Assembly: GCA_900554815.1 (NCBI GenBank)
Contig: USIO01000022.1
Location: 1-27,027, forward strand
Length of the DNA: 27,027 nucleotides
Direction: 5' to 3'
Origin: an uncultured Clostridium sp.
GTDB lineage: Bacteria > Bacillota > Clostridia > TANB77 > CAG-508
Shown here piece after piece: positions 1 to 8,623 of this stretch. Position numbers and translations under genes: made by a program. How positions within the stretch are numbered: position 1 is the first letter of the stretch; every line of letters begins with the position of its first letter. Below the pieces are notes generated by a model, which saw only the letters and a list, made by a program, of their open reading frames with translations, was not told the DNA's origin and ran no database searches.

Positions 1-37
1 CTGCCATTGTCTTGGTCTCGAGGCCGGGGCTTAACAT
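1..37. other. GC-rich left edge, unidentified
   Basis: The first ~37 bases are far richer in G and C than anything nearby and contain a near-palindrome around CTCGAG. On the minus strand an ATG at 37-35 opens a reading frame that runs off the edge (MLSPGLETKTMA), with an AGGAAG upstream at an overlong distance. It could be the start of a leftward gene or the end of a structured RNA; I recognise neither. Confidence 0.15.
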
Positions 38-108
38 TTTATTTTTTTAATACTTCCTCTCGCAAATCAAGTACTACTATGTTAAAGTAAAAAAGTCAGT
101 TGCTGGAA

Positions 109-136
109 ATGCAAACTTCTATATTACAATTTGCAT
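109..136. repeat. Short inverted repeat upstream of the HD gene
   Basis: ATGCAAA (109-115) and TTTGCAT (130-136) form 7-bp arms, about 40 bases before the -35 box of the HD-domain gene. The size would fit an operator, but nothing else supports that. The rest of 38-177 shows no gene. Confidence 0.2.
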
Positions 137-177
137 AAAATGCAATATGGTAGTTTTAAAAAAAATTTTTGTTAGAA

Positions 178-206
178 TTGTAAAATATTTTTATTTATGC
201 TATAAT
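178..206 (+). promoter_or_regulatory. Sigma-A promoter of the HD-domain gene
   Basis: TTGTAA (178-183), a 17-base spacer and a perfect TATAAT (201-206) lie 34 bases before the ATG at 240. A GGGGATG ribosome binding site follows at 224-230. Confidence 0.6.
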
Positions 207-239
207 TAATTATATATTTTATTGGGGATGAGTTAAAAT

Positions 240-773
240 ATGCAAACTCTTTTAGAATTAGAGCAAAGTACTGAATTCAATAATATTATAGAAGATATTG
301 TTAATAATGAAACTGTTCTACAAATGAAAAACTATATACAACATTTTGATACAAATTGTTTCGAGCATTGTAAATCAGTTGCTTATTATTCTTATTTAAT
401 GTGTAAAAAATTAGGATTAGATTATCGTTCTGCTGCACGTGCAGGCATGTTGCATGATTTATTTTTATATGATTGGCGAAAGCCACGTCCGGATGGAAAA
501 GGTCTTCATGGTTTTAGACATCCTAGAACAGCATTAAATAACGCTATGAAAATATTTGAATTAAATGAAATAGAACAAGACATTATTTTAAAACATATGT
601 GGCCTTTAACTGTAAAATTGCCAAAATATAAAGAAAGTTACATTATTACACTTGCTGATAAATATGCCACCTATTTAGAAAACAAAAATTATATTGTTCA
701 TAATTTTAAATTTCAAAAATTTTATAGATATAGTTATGTATTTTTAAGTATGTTAATTATTAAATTATTTTAA
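240..773 (+). CDS. HD-domain phosphohydrolase family protein
   Basis: A 177-residue protein with the HD superfamily metal-binding pattern: His43 in FEHCKSVA, the HD doublet at 72-73 (MLHDLFLYDW), His94 (GFRHPRTA), His119 (LKHMW) and Asp140 (LADKYA). Such proteins are metal-dependent phosphohydrolases, often acting on nucleotides; the substrate cannot be told from sequence. There are no membrane segments, except that the C-terminal ~20 residues are hydrophobic. It stands alone, with its own promoter and a strong hairpin right after the stop. Its Pro codon CCG followed by GAT contains an out-of-frame CGG that does not disturb the frame, and it has no in-frame CGG. The family call is firm, the specific role unknown. 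Confidence 0.8.
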   Translation: MQTLLELEQSTEFNNIIEDIVNNETVLQMKNYIQHFDTNCFEHCKSVAYYSYLMCKKLGLDYRSAARAGMLHDLFLYDWRKPRPDGKGLHGFRHPRTALNNAMKIFELNEIEQDIILKHMWPLTVKLPKYKESYIITLADKYATYLENKNYIVHNFKFQKFYRYSYVFLSMLIIKLF

Positions 774-804
774 AAAATGACAGTTTTAAAAAAACTGTCA
801 TTTT
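774..804. terminator. Bidirectional terminator between HD gene and sleB
   Basis: A perfect 14-base inverted repeat (AAAATGACAGTTTT, 3-base loop) starts right after the HD gene stop, flanked by A and T runs so it can work in both directions. A second weaker hairpin (TTGTATA...TATACAA, 811-840) lies between it and the sleB stop. Confidence 0.75.
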
Positions 805-851
805 CTTTTATTGTATAGAAAATCAACATTTTTTATACAATAATGTAATTT

Positions 852-1562
852 TTACTTACAAAATCTATGGTTTCCTATTTGTACTGTTAATGGCCTTGAC
901 CATATCCATGAACTAGTTGCTGTATTAGGATTAAAATAATAAATAGCTCCATATGAAGGATCCCAACCATTTAGTGCATCTTGTGCCGCTTTTTTAGCAG
1001 TTTCGTTAGGAGTTAAATTAATTTGTCCGATCGTTTACTACGCTAAAAGCACCAGATTGATATATTACTCCTGCTATTGTGTTTGGAAAACTAGAGCTTT
1101 TTACTCTATTTAATACTACTGCTCCGTACTGCTACTTGTCCAATATAGGGTTCTCCTCTACTTTCTGCATAAATTAGTCTTGCCAGTAAATTTAAATCGT
1201 TTGAATTACTTGCAGATGAACCAGTATTGCCAGAAGACGAATATATTCCCATAGCTGCTAAAGTTTTAGGTCCTGCAATTCCGGTCAACAGCTAGTCCAT
1301 TCTTGCTTTGAAAATATCTAACTGCACTTTGTGTTTGAGATCCATATATTCCATCTATATTTCCATTATAATATCCCCATCTTTTTAATTTTGTTTGAAT
1401 TTGCTTTACTTCTTCTCCACGAGAACCATATTTAGATAGTGCTTGTACTTGGTTTAAATCTTCTCTAAAAAATAGGTTAAAAAAAACAAAACTAAAAAAC
1501 AAAACTGCAATTACAATAATTGGTATTGATAACTTTATTCTTAATTTATTATTTTTTTTCAC
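852..1562 (-). CDS. sleB: Spore cortex-lytic enzyme SleB (three CGGN recoding sites)
   Basis: Read with three +1 shifts this is a complete 235-residue SleB. It has an N-terminal membrane anchor (about residues 10-30), a peptidoglycan-binding domain (GSRGEEVKQIQTKLKRWGYY through VDGIAGPKTLAAMG), a Ser/Asn-rich linker, and a cell-wall hydrolase domain (LLARLIYAESRGE, with catalytic Glu in YAESRGE) ending in IGNHRFCK. The enzyme is a muramic-delta-lactam-specific lytic transglycosylase that degrades spore cortex at germination. As written the frame breaks at three in-frame CGGA quadruplets (CCG on the plus strand at 1281-1283, 1124-1126, 1027-1029). In each, dropping the C gives the family glycine (Gly94, Gly146, Gly178) and the distances restore the frame exactly. 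The start is GTG at 1562 with AAAGGTGG upstream, itself inside a hairpin. It lies 70 bases downstream of fhs. Without the shift model it would be annotated as a triple-frameshift pseudogene. Confidence 0.85.
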
Positions 1563-1568
1563 GTTAAA

Positions 1569-1610
1569 ACCACCTTTGGAATTTTTAATTTTATTTTTTC
1601 CAAAAGTGGC
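1569..1610 (-). promoter_or_regulatory. Hairpin containing the sleB ribosome binding site
   Basis: In the minus-strand RNA a 13-bp stem (GCCACUUUUGGAA with UUCCAAAGGUGGU) forms with two G-U pairs, which would be mismatches on the other strand, so the RNA is leftward. The right arm contains the AAAGGUGG Shine-Dalgarno sequence of sleB. It may hide the site, or act as a weak terminator after fhs. Confidence 0.45.
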
Positions 1611-1632
1611 TCTTTTATGTATTTTTTAAATA

Positions 1633-3294
1633 CTAAAATATTCCAATAATATTTTCTTTTTCATCAATATCTATTTTCTCTGCTGCTGGATTTTTAGGTA
1701 ACCCTGGCATTGTAAATATTTTTCCTGCCAATGCTACTACAAATTTTGCTCCTGTTTTTAATAGTATATCACTAATATGGATTACAAATGGTTCTTTACA
1801 TTCTAAGTTTTTTGCATCATCTGAAAAAGAATATTGGTTTTTTGCAATACAAACTGGAAAATAATTATATCCCAAAGAATCTATTATTTTTAGTTGTTCT
1901 ATTGCTTTTTCAGAAAATTCTACATTAGTAGCTCCATAAATTATTGTTGCTACTTTTATTAGCTTTTCTTTAATTGAATCTTTTTTATCATATATATAAT
2001 TAAATTGATTTTTATTTTTGCACAATTGTACAACTTTTTGTGCTAAATCTGTTGCTCCTTCTCCACCTTTTGCCCAAGCTTCTACTAAGCTTAACTCTAC
2101 ATTTTGTTTTTCTAAAGCATTTTTTAAAAACTGGATTTCTTCTTCTGTGTCTTGCTCATATTTGTTAATTGCAACAACAACATTTAATCCAAATTGTTTT
2201 TTTAAATTATAAATATGTCTGTCTAGATTATTAATTCCTTTACTCAAAAATTCTATTGACTTTTCATTTAATTTTTCTTTTTCCATTCCACCATGGTATT
2301 TTAATGCTTTAATTGTAGCAACACATACAACAGCATCTGGTACTTTATTTATTATTCTTGTTTTAATGTCTAAAAATTTCTCTGCACCTAAGTCTGCTCC
2401 AAATCCTGCTTCTGTAATTGTATAGTCCGCTAATTTTAATGCTAATTTTGTTGCCACAACACTATTGCATCCATGGGCAATATTTGCAAATGGCCCTCCG
2501 TGGATAAGAGCTGGCGTATGTTCTAGTGTTTGTACTAAATTAGGTGAAAAAGCTTCTTTTAATAATACAGTCAACGCTCCTTCTGCTTTAAGTTGGCTTA
2601 CTTTAATTGGAACCCCTTTGCTATTATATCCAACTGTAATGTTACTAATTCGCGTTTTTAAATCTGTTAAATCTGTTGCCAAACAAAAAATAGCCATAAT
2701 TTCAGAAGCAACAGAAATGTCGAATCCATCTTCTCTTGGTACTAAATTTTTTTCTCCAGATAAACCAATTTCTATTTTTCGTAGTGCTCTATCATTTAAA
2801 TCTACACATCTTTTCCATGTTACCTGCTTAAAATCTAGTTCATTTCCTTGAAATATGTGATTATCTATAATAGCAGATAATAAATTATTTGCAGAAGTAA
2901 TAGCATGAATATCTCCCGTAAAGTGTAAATTTATTTCTTCCATTGGTGCTACTTGTGCATGTCCTCCTCCAGTTGCTCCACCCTTTATTCCAAATACAGG
3001 TCCTAGTGATGGCTCTCTTAATGCTAGTATTGATTTTTTACCTATTTTTCTTAATCCGTCTGCTAGACCTATTGATATTGTAGTTTTGCCTTCTCCTAAT
3101 GGTGTTGGGTTAATAGATGTTACAAGAACTAGGTTACCATCTTTTTTTGTGTTTAAGACATCATATAATCTATTCTGAATTTTAGCTTTATATTTTCCAT
3201 AAGTTTCTATGTATTCATCAGCTATGTTTAATTCGTGTGCAATTTCGGTAATATCTTCTAATTTTGTATTCCTTGCAATTTCTATATCTTGCAT
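1633..3294 (-). CDS. fhs: Formate-tetrahydrofolate ligase
   Basis: A 553-residue cytoplasmic enzyme that makes 10-formyl-THF from formate, THF and ATP, feeding one-carbon metabolism (and the formyl donor used by Fmt in this window). Full family length; visible motifs are the ATP-binding loop PTPLGEGKTT near residue 65, the LREPSLGPVFGIKGGATGGG block, and the C-terminal FTMPGLPKNPAAEKIDI. The ATG at 3294 (MQDIEIARNTKLEDI) is preferred over an upstream in-frame ATG because GGAGG lies about 10 bases before it. It has no in-frame CGG; its four sense-strand CGG triplets are all out of frame (for example GAC GGA, CAC GGA) and the frame is intact. It is downstream of the PAP2-like gene with a 61-base gap, probably the same operon. 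Confidence 0.95.
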   Translation of the reverse strand: MQDIEIARNTKLEDITEIAHELNIADEYIETYGKYKAKIQNRLYDVLNTKKDGNLVLVTSINPTPLGEGKTTISIGLADGLRKIGKKSILALREPSLGPVFGIKGGATGGGHAQVAPMEEINLHFTGDIHAITSANNLLSAIIDNHIFQGNELDFKQVTWKRCVDLNDRALRKIEIGLSGEKNLVPREDGFDISVASEIMAIFCLATDLTDLKTRISNITVGYNSKGVPIKVSQLKAEGALTVLLKEAFSPNLVQTLEHTPALIHGGPFANIAHGCNSVVATKLALKLADYTITEAGFGADLGAEKFLDIKTRIINKVPDAVVCVATIKALKYHGGMEKEKLNEKSIEFLSKGINNLDRHIYNLKKQFGLNVVVAINKYEQDTEEEIQFLKNALEKQNVELSLVEAWAKGGEGATDLAQKVVQLCKNKNQFNYIYDKKDSIKEKLIKVATIIYGATNVEFSEKAIEQLKIIDSLGYNYFPVCIAKNQYSFSDDAKNLECKEPFVIHISDILLKTGAKFVVALAGKIFTMPGLPKNPAAEKIDIDEKENIIGIF

Positions 3295-3355
3295 TTCAAT
3301 TGCCTCCTTAAAAATTAATAAAAACATATTTAAAATAGCATTTATTTTTATATGT

Positions 3356-3796
3356 TTAGAATATAGCTCCTACAGTAAAGCCAATTACGGCTCCAATAAC
3401 TACTTGTATAGGTGTATGTCCTAAAACCTCTACTAATCTTTCCTGTACTTGAACAGTTGTTAATCCTGGTGTTTCAATAATTTTGTTTAACATCTTAGCC
3501 TGTTTTCCAGCAGCTCTTCTTACTCCCGCTGCATCATACATTACAACAAGAGCAAATATAAGAGTCATAGCAAAAAAACTAGAATTAAATCCATATTCCT
3601 TTCCTATTAATGTTGATAAGCAACATACTACAGCCGAGTGTGAACTTGGCATTCCCCCTGCTCCCAAAATTCTCTTAAAATTAAACTTTTTTGTTTTTAT
3701 TAAATCTCCAATTACTTTACTTAATTGTATTATAAACCATAATCCTAAACATAAATATAAACATTTATTTGTTACAATATCTATTATTATATTCAT
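3356..3796 (-). CDS. Divergent PAP2 family membrane protein (DUF212/YuiD-like)
   Basis: A 146-residue integral membrane protein with about four hydrophobic segments and the phosphatase-like motif GAGGMPSSHSAVV (residues ~46-58), then YDAAGVRRAAGKQA and a terminal GHTPIQVVIGAVIGF. This is the layout of the divergent PAP2 / DUF212 family, whose members resemble lipid phosphatases but whose substrate is not established. It lies 34 bases after xseB, as part of the nusB-xseAB-fhs run. The reading frame is intact without any shift. Confidence 0.85.
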   Translation of the reverse strand: MNIIIDIVTNKCLYLCLGLWFIIQLSKVIGDLIKTKKFNFKRILGAGGMPSSHSAVVCCLSTLIGKEYGFNSSFFAMTLIFALVVMYDAAGVRRAAGKQAKMLNKIIETPGLTTVQVQERLVEVLGHTPIQVVIGAVIGFTVGAIF

Positions 3797-3830
3797 TGCC
3801 TACATTCCCCTTTCAAACCCAGCTGTGTTT

Positions 3831-4064
3831 TTAGTTATCCTCATTTCGTTTTAGTTCTTCTTCTACTATTTCACCATCTTTTTCTATTAATATATTAATT
3901 CTTTTTTCTGATTCATTTAGAATTTTGTTTAATTTTTTAGATAGTTCCATTCCTTCTTCAAATTTTTTTACTGATTCGTCTAAGCTTAAGTCTCCTTTTT
4001 CTAGTTGACTTGCTATAACTTCTAGTTCTTTCATTGACTCTTCAAAATTTATCTTTTCTTCCAT
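3831..4064 (-). CDS. xseB: Exodeoxyribonuclease VII small subunit
   Basis: A 77-residue, charged, helical protein with the family signature FEESMKELEVIASQLEKGDLSLDESVKKFEEGMEL. It binds the XseA large subunit to form exonuclease VII, which degrades single-stranded DNA to oligonucleotides. Length and motif are typical. It starts 44 bases after the extended xseA stop (4109), and an AGGAG-like site precedes the ATG. The frame is intact and there is no CGG. Confidence 0.93.
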   Translation of the reverse strand: MEEKINFEESMKELEVIASQLEKGDLSLDESVKKFEEGMELSKKLNKILNESEKRINILIEKDGEIVEEELKRNEDN

Positions 4065-4108
4065 TTTACTTCTCCTTTTTATGTAAAAAAATTGTCTTTA
4101 TTTTGTTG

Positions 4109-5299
4109 TTACAATATTTGTGCATTCTTTGTGCCATCTACAAATTGTAAATTAACTTTCTCTCCTTTTCCGAAGTTCATTTACACTTTTTATTATTTTA
4201 CCATTTAATTCGGTTATGCAGTATCCTCTAGTAAGTGTTTTTAATGGACTTAATGTATCTAATTTTGCAATTAGTTTTCCAGCTTCTGCCTTTGAATTAT
4301 TAATTTTACTTTCTATAGAATTTATAATAATTTTAATTTGTTTGTCAATATTAACATAATAGTCATTTATCTTACTTAATGGTGCTGTAAATACTCGAGA
4401 AGTCATACATTTTTCATATCTTAATCTCATAAGTTCTGTTTTTCTTTTTAAAAGTATTTTAAACCTACTTTGATAATTTTCTAGTTTTCTTTTTATTTCA
4501 AATATGTCAGAAACTGCAAGTTCTGCTGCTGCTGAAGGTGTTGGTGCTCTTAAGTCTGCCACAAAGTCTGCAATAGTGAAATCTGTTTCGTGTCCAACTG
4601 CTGAAATAATTGGTATTTTTGAATTATATATTGCTCTTGCAACAATTTCTTCATTAAATGGCCATAAATCCTCTAATGAACCTCCACCTCTTCCAATAAT
4701 TAAAACATCAGCTAGACCGTTTTTGATTCATTATTTCTATTGCTCGTGCAATTTTTTCGCCTGCTCCTTCTCCTTGTACAGGTACAGGGAATAAGCGTAT
4801 ATATACATTTGGGTTTCTTCTAGTGCTAACATTAATAATATCTCTAATAACAGCTCCAGTCTGTGATGTAAGTACTCCTATTACTTTTGGCATTATTGGA
4901 ATCTTTTGTTTATGTTCTGGTTCAAATAATCCTTCTTTACTCAATTTTTCTTTAAGTTCTTTATAAGCAGTATATAATGCTCCCATTCCTTCTTCTTGCA
5001 TAGCTTTTGCATATATTTGATAAACTCCGATCTCTTTCAAATACAGAAACTGTTCCAAATACTAATACTTTCATTCCATCTTTTGGTACAAAATTTAAAG
5101 TAGCTGCCTGACTTTTAAACATAATACATTTTATTAAAGAAGTCTCATCTTTTAGCGTAAAATACATGTGTCCTGTGTAGTGTAATTTAAAATTTGAAAT
5201 TTCTCCTTTTACCAGTACATTGTTTAAATATTCATCACTAGCTACTTTTTCTTTCATATATTTATTTAATTGTGTTACTGTTATTGGTGTTGGTTTCAT
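4109..5299 (-). CDS. xseA: Exodeoxyribonuclease VII large subunit (three CGGN recoding sites)
   Basis: A 395-residue XseA is obtained only with three +1 shifts. It carries an N-terminal OB-fold (VKGEISNFKLHYTGHMYFTLKDE), the catalytic core including VIGVLTSQTGAVIRDI, GLADVLIIGRGGGSLEDLW and ISAVGHETDFTIADFVADLRAPTPSAAAE, and the C-terminal coiled coil ending TLTRGYCITE. The shifts fall at plus-strand CCG 5027-5029 (GAT-C-GGA, giving FERDGVYQIYA, Gly91), 4717-4719 (AAA-C-GGT, NQKGLADVL, Gly194) and 4170-4172 (CTT-C-GGA, NELGKGEKV, Gly376). Each intervening distance is a multiple of three after removing one C. Read straight, the protein breaks into three unrelated frames. The start ATG overlaps the nusB stop (ATGA). 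With XseB it makes exonuclease VII. Confidence 0.9.
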
Positions 5300-5718
5300 T
5301 TGTATTCTCCTTTATTTACAATACTTGCTAGTACACCATTTACAAATTGAGCTGAAGTATCTTCTCCATAGTTTTTAGCAAGTTCCACTACTTCGTTTAT
5401 CATTGCTTTATATGGTAAATTTTTATATTGTATTTCATAAATTGCAAGTTTTAATAAAGCCAAACTTATTTTAGAAATTCTTTCTATTTGCCAGTCAGGC
5501 TTTAGGTTTTCCTTTATTTGTTTTGTAATTTCTTCGTTGTTTTCTATAATACCTGTTACAATATCTGTTAAATATAGCTTTAGTTCTGCATTTTCTGCTT
5601 CATTATTTTTTAAAAATGTTTCAATTTGGTTACTATCTAGTTTTTTTTGAATTTCTGCTCCATATAAAAACTGGAAAGCCTTTTCCCTCATGGCAGATCT
5701 AGTCATGTTTTCCTCCAT
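5296..5718 (-). CDS. nusB: Transcription antitermination factor NusB
   Basis: A 140-residue RNA-binding protein that acts with NusE/S10 in rRNA antitermination. It matches the family from TRSAMREKAFQFLYGAEI to the conserved C-terminus (ISKISLALLKLAIYEI, then YKAMINEVVELAKNYGEDTSAQFVNGVLASI). Its start abuts DUF2273 (sharing base 5718) and its TGA overlaps the xseA ATG, so it is translationally coupled on both sides. The use of TGA as a stop shows UGA is not reassigned here. No frame problem. Confidence 0.93.
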   Translation of the reverse strand: MEENMTRSAMREKAFQFLYGAEIQKKLDSNQIETFLKNNEAENAELKLYLTDIVTGIIENNEEITKQIKENLKPDWQIERISKISLALLKLAIYEIQYKNLPYKAMINEVVELAKNYGEDTSAQFVNGVLASIVNKGEYK

Positions 5719-5921
5719 TATAATCTATCTATAAAGTTTTTTAGTTTTTCTTTTACATCATATTTGTTATGTTGAACATAATTTCCAATAAACATTCCAA
5801 TAAATATTAATATAATTCCAATAATTAATTGATATAATCTTGTAAATAAAACAAGTAACGCTATAATTCCTCCAATAATAGCACCTCTATAGTTTACAAT
5901 AAAATCTTTAAAACTATTCAT
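5718..5921 (-). CDS. DUF2273 small membrane protein
   Basis: A 67-residue protein with two membrane helices (about residues 13-27 and 30-47) and a basic tail. DUF2273 proteins regularly accompany asp23 and amaP, as here, and probably form part of the same envelope-associated assembly. It overlaps amaP by 8 bases, indicating coupled translation. Frame intact. Confidence 0.8.
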   Translation of the reverse strand: MNSFKDFIVNYRGAIIGGIIALLVLFTRLYQLIIGIILIFIGMFIGNYVQHNKYDVKEKLKNFIDRL

Positions 5922-6492
5922 TTTCTATTCCTCCTCTTGGTGTTTCAGTAGGGGCGATGTTTCTTACTCTAATATTTACTTCCTTAACATCTAAATCTAA
6001 AGAAGCTTTAATTGTTTCTTTAATTTTAGCTTGTAAATTATTAGATAAATCTTTAATTACTGCACCAGGTTTTACAGAAAGAGTAACTAATACAGTAACA
6101 TTATTTTCTTTATTTAAAACAACTTTACTTGTTATATTTTCTGTGTTTTCAAATCCTTTTACTACGCTGTTAGCTAGGTTCTCTAAAGTGTCTCTTGAAA
6201 TCATTAACTTTCCGCTATCATTTTCTAATAAAATTCCATCTTTATTTTTTTCTTGATTAGATGTGCTAGTATCAAAAAATATGCATTTAATTGCAAGTAA
6301 TATTAGAACAACACATACTCCTAATATAACACTTGATATTGTATGGTCACTAACTGCGTATGAAATCATTTCGTGAATAATATCTAAGCTTAGCCAGTTA
6401 AAAATGACAAGACATAATAATACTGATATAATTAATATAATATTTGCAAATAATGCCAAAGATATTTTTTCTATTATTTTCATTTTATTCAA
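5914..6492 (-). CDS. amaP: Alkaline shock response membrane anchor AmaP
   Basis: A 192-residue protein with two N-terminal membrane helices (about residues 10-33 and 51-71), then a cytoplasmic Asp23-like domain (GKLMISRDTLENLANSVV, VTVLVTLSVKPGAVIKDL, DVKEVNIRVRNIAPT). In staphylococci AmaP tethers Asp23 to the membrane. It follows asp23 by 21 bases and overlaps DUF2273. One out-of-frame CGG (AGC GGA) causes no shift. Confidence 0.85.
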   Translation of the reverse strand: MNKMKIIEKISLALFANIILIISVLLCLVIFNWLSLDIIHEMISYAVSDHTISSVILGVCVVLILLAIKCIFFDTSTSNQEKNKDGILLENDSGKLMISRDTLENLANSVVKGFENTENITSKVVLNKENNVTVLVTLSVKPGAVIKDLSNNLQAKIKETIKASLDLDVKEVNIRVRNIAPTETPRGGIENE

Positions 6493-6513
6493 CCCTTTCT
6501 ATATTACAACCCC

Positions 6514-6939
6514 TTATTCTTCGTCTTTGTTTTCTTGTTCTGATAATTTTTCTGCTGTAGCAACACCTTGTACATGAACATTTACTTCTATTACTGTAAG
6601 TCCTGTCATTGTTTCTACTGCTTTTTTTACTCTGTTTTGAATTTCAAAAGCAACATCTGGAATTCTTGTACCATATTCAACAATAATATTAACATCTATT
6701 TTTGTTTCTTTTTGTCCTACTTCTACTTTAATTCCTTTTGCAAGATTTTTCTTTCCACTCAATACCTCTGTAATTCCACCTGCAAATCCTCCAGACATTC
6801 CTGCAACTCCTGGTACTTCTGAAACTGCCACTCCTGCAATAACAGCTACAACATCATCTGCAATTTTAATTCCATTTTCTGTTGTTGTTTCTTCTTGTTT
6901 AATTTGATCATTTACCACTTCTTTATTTTCTTCTTCCAT
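6514..6939 (-). CDS. Asp23/Gls24 family envelope stress protein
   Basis: A 141-residue soluble protein with the Asp23 fold signature: IADDVVAVIAGVAVSEVPGVAGMSG, GIKVEVGQKETKIDVNIIVEYG, and IPDVAFEIQNRVKKAVETMTGLTVIEVNVHVQGV. Members sit at the membrane through AmaP and respond to cell-envelope or alkaline stress. It is the first gene of the operon, with a sigma-A promoter at 7010-7038 and AAGGAGG before the ATG. The acidic, Lys/Glu-rich ends are typical. Frame intact. Confidence 0.9.
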   Translation of the reverse strand: MEEENKEVVNDQIKQEETTTENGIKIADDVVAVIAGVAVSEVPGVAGMSGGFAGGITEVLSGKKNLAKGIKVEVGQKETKIDVNIIVEYGTRIPDVAFEIQNRVKKAVETMTGLTVIEVNVHVQGVATAEKLSEQENKDEE

Positions 6940-7009
6940 TTTAAAAATCCTCCTTATAAAATATATTTCCTCTTAATTTAAAAGTATTTCTTCACAGTTT
7001 ATATTTGCT

Positions 7010-7038
7010 ATTATACCAATGTTTTATTCTTTTTACAA
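7010..7038 (-). promoter_or_regulatory. Sigma-A promoter of the asp23-nusB-xse operon
   Basis: On the minus strand TTGTAA (7038-7033), a 17-base spacer and a perfect TATAAT (7015-7010) lie about 70 bases before the asp23 ATG, in the only sizeable gap between fmt and asp23. Confidence 0.65.
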
Positions 7039-7041
7039 TAT

Positions 7042-8029
7042 TTATTCAAAAATATCTGCCATTTGAATTTTATTGCCTCTTAGGAATTCATATATGTCCA
7101 TCTTTTTAGCATTTTCTCCTTGTATTTCTTTTACAGAAATAATACCATTTTTTGCGTTAATATATAGTCCATGTTTTGGGTGTACATATAAAACTGTTCC
7201 TGGTTGTATATTGTCTAGTTTATATGCATATTCTCTAAATTCTTCCAAAATTTCTAAAAAGTCCTCTTTGCTAATAGCTTCTACTTTCCAAAATTTTATT
7301 TTTTTGTTGTTTAAAAATGTGTATGCCCCTAGAATTGGGTTTAGTCCTCTTACTAAGTTTTTTATTTCTCCGGGCAGTCTTTTCATTCCAATTAATTTTT
7401 GCAATTTGTTTATCTAACATTGGGGCTAATGTATATTCTTCTGGCTGTTTAGTTCTTGGCGCTATATTTTTTTCAATTTGTTTTAATGTTTCTACTAGTA
7501 AATTAGCACCCATTTTAGATAATCTGCTCCAAAGTTCACCTGTTGTTTCGTTTTCTCCAATATTGGTTTGTTGCTTTAAAATTATATCTCCTGTATCCAT
7601 TCCTTCATTCATATACATAGTAGTAACCCCTGTTGTTTTGTCTCCATTTAAAACAGCCCATTGTATTGGTGCTGCCCCTCTATATTTTGGTAATAATGAA
7701 CCATGTACATTAATACAACCTTTTGTTGGTATGTCTAATATATCTTTTGGCAATATTTTTCCATATGCTACTACACAAATTAAATCTGGCTTTAAGCTTG
7801 CAAGTTCTTCTATAAATTCTATATTGTTTTTTATTTTTTCTGGTTGATATATTTTTTCTATTTTTTGAGTTATTGCATATTCTTTTACTGGAGACATATT
7901 TATTTTCATTCCTCTGCCACTTGGTTTATCTGGACTTGTTACTACAGCTAATATGTTGTGGCCAGATTTTACTAAAGCTTCTAAAGAATCTCTTGCAAAG
8001 TCTGGTGTTCCCATAAATATAATATTCAT
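7042..8029 (-). CDS. fmt: Methionyl-tRNA formyltransferase (one CGGN site)
   Basis: A 328-residue enzyme that formylates initiator Met-tRNA with 10-formyl-THF. Motifs: MNIIFMGTPDFARDSLEAL at the start, then HGSLLPKYRGAAPIQWAVLNG and MDTGDIIL, followed by the C-terminal tRNA-binding domain. The frame breaks at plus-strand CCG 7370-7372 (GCC-C-GGA); skipping the C yields NEKTAGEIKNLVRGLNPILGAY with Gly220, the family sequence at the domain junction. Left unshifted, the second domain is lost. It follows def by 78 bases. Confidence 0.9.
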
Positions 8030-8107
8030 TTTTTCCCTCCTTTTTTGAATTTAAATTTGTATTTTCTTTTTATTAGTATTCCTAAGAAATCAATTTATAT
8101 TTATAAA

Positions 8108-8588
8108 TTATTCTTGTTCTGGTTTAATAATTTCCAATGTACCGAGGTATAATTTTATCTATAAATAGTTCTCCATTTAAATGATCTATTTCATGGCTTA
8201 GTGCTTGTGCAATTAGACCCTTTCCAACTAATTTAACTTTTTGACCTTTTCTATTTAATGCCATTACAGTAACTTCTGCTGGTCTTATTACTTTAGCAAA
8301 TTTATTTGGAAAACTTAGGCATCCTTCTTCTACTTCTTGCTCTCCTTTTTGTTTTACAATTTCAGGGTTAATTAGAATAAATTGTTCATCTTCATTTCCT
8401 GTATCTATAACTATAATTCTTTTTAAAACTCCCACTTGTACAGCAGCTAGTCCTACTCCATTGTAATGGTGCAATGTTTCTATCATATCTTGAATTAGTG
8501 TATCTATTTTTTCATCAATTTGTTCTACTTCTTTAGATTTCTTTTTTAATATTTCGTCTCCTTCTTCTCTAATATTTCTAATTGCCAT
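8108..8588 (-). CDS. def: Peptide deformylase (one CGGN site near the C-terminus)
   Basis: A 159-residue metalloenzyme that removes the formyl group from nascent proteins. All three motifs are present: GVGLAAVQVG (G-G-LAA-Q), EGCLSFP (the metal Cys) and QALSHEIDHLNG (HExxH). At plus-strand CCG 8142-8144 the quadruplet CGGT occurs in the segment DKIIP. Skipping the C gives the familiar IIPGTLEIIKPEQE ending (stop 8108); straight reading gives RYIGNY and a stop at 8124. Here both readings keep the active site, so this site tests recoding by C-terminal peptide alone. It lies between priA and fmt, the usual gene order. Confidence 0.9.
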
Positions 8589-8623
8589 TTTTATTATCCT
8601 TCCTTTCGTTACTTTTTAAGGTA

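Noticed and set aside
852..1562. sleB as a decayed pseudogene with three frameshifts
   Set aside because: All three indels are the same inserted C before GGA and no other decay (stops, deletions, substitutions) is present; the same indel occurs in essential genes such as priA and fmt.
5296..5298. UGA recoded as a sense codon
   Set aside because: nusB ends at a TGA overlapping the xseA start at the expected protein length, so UGA works as a stop.
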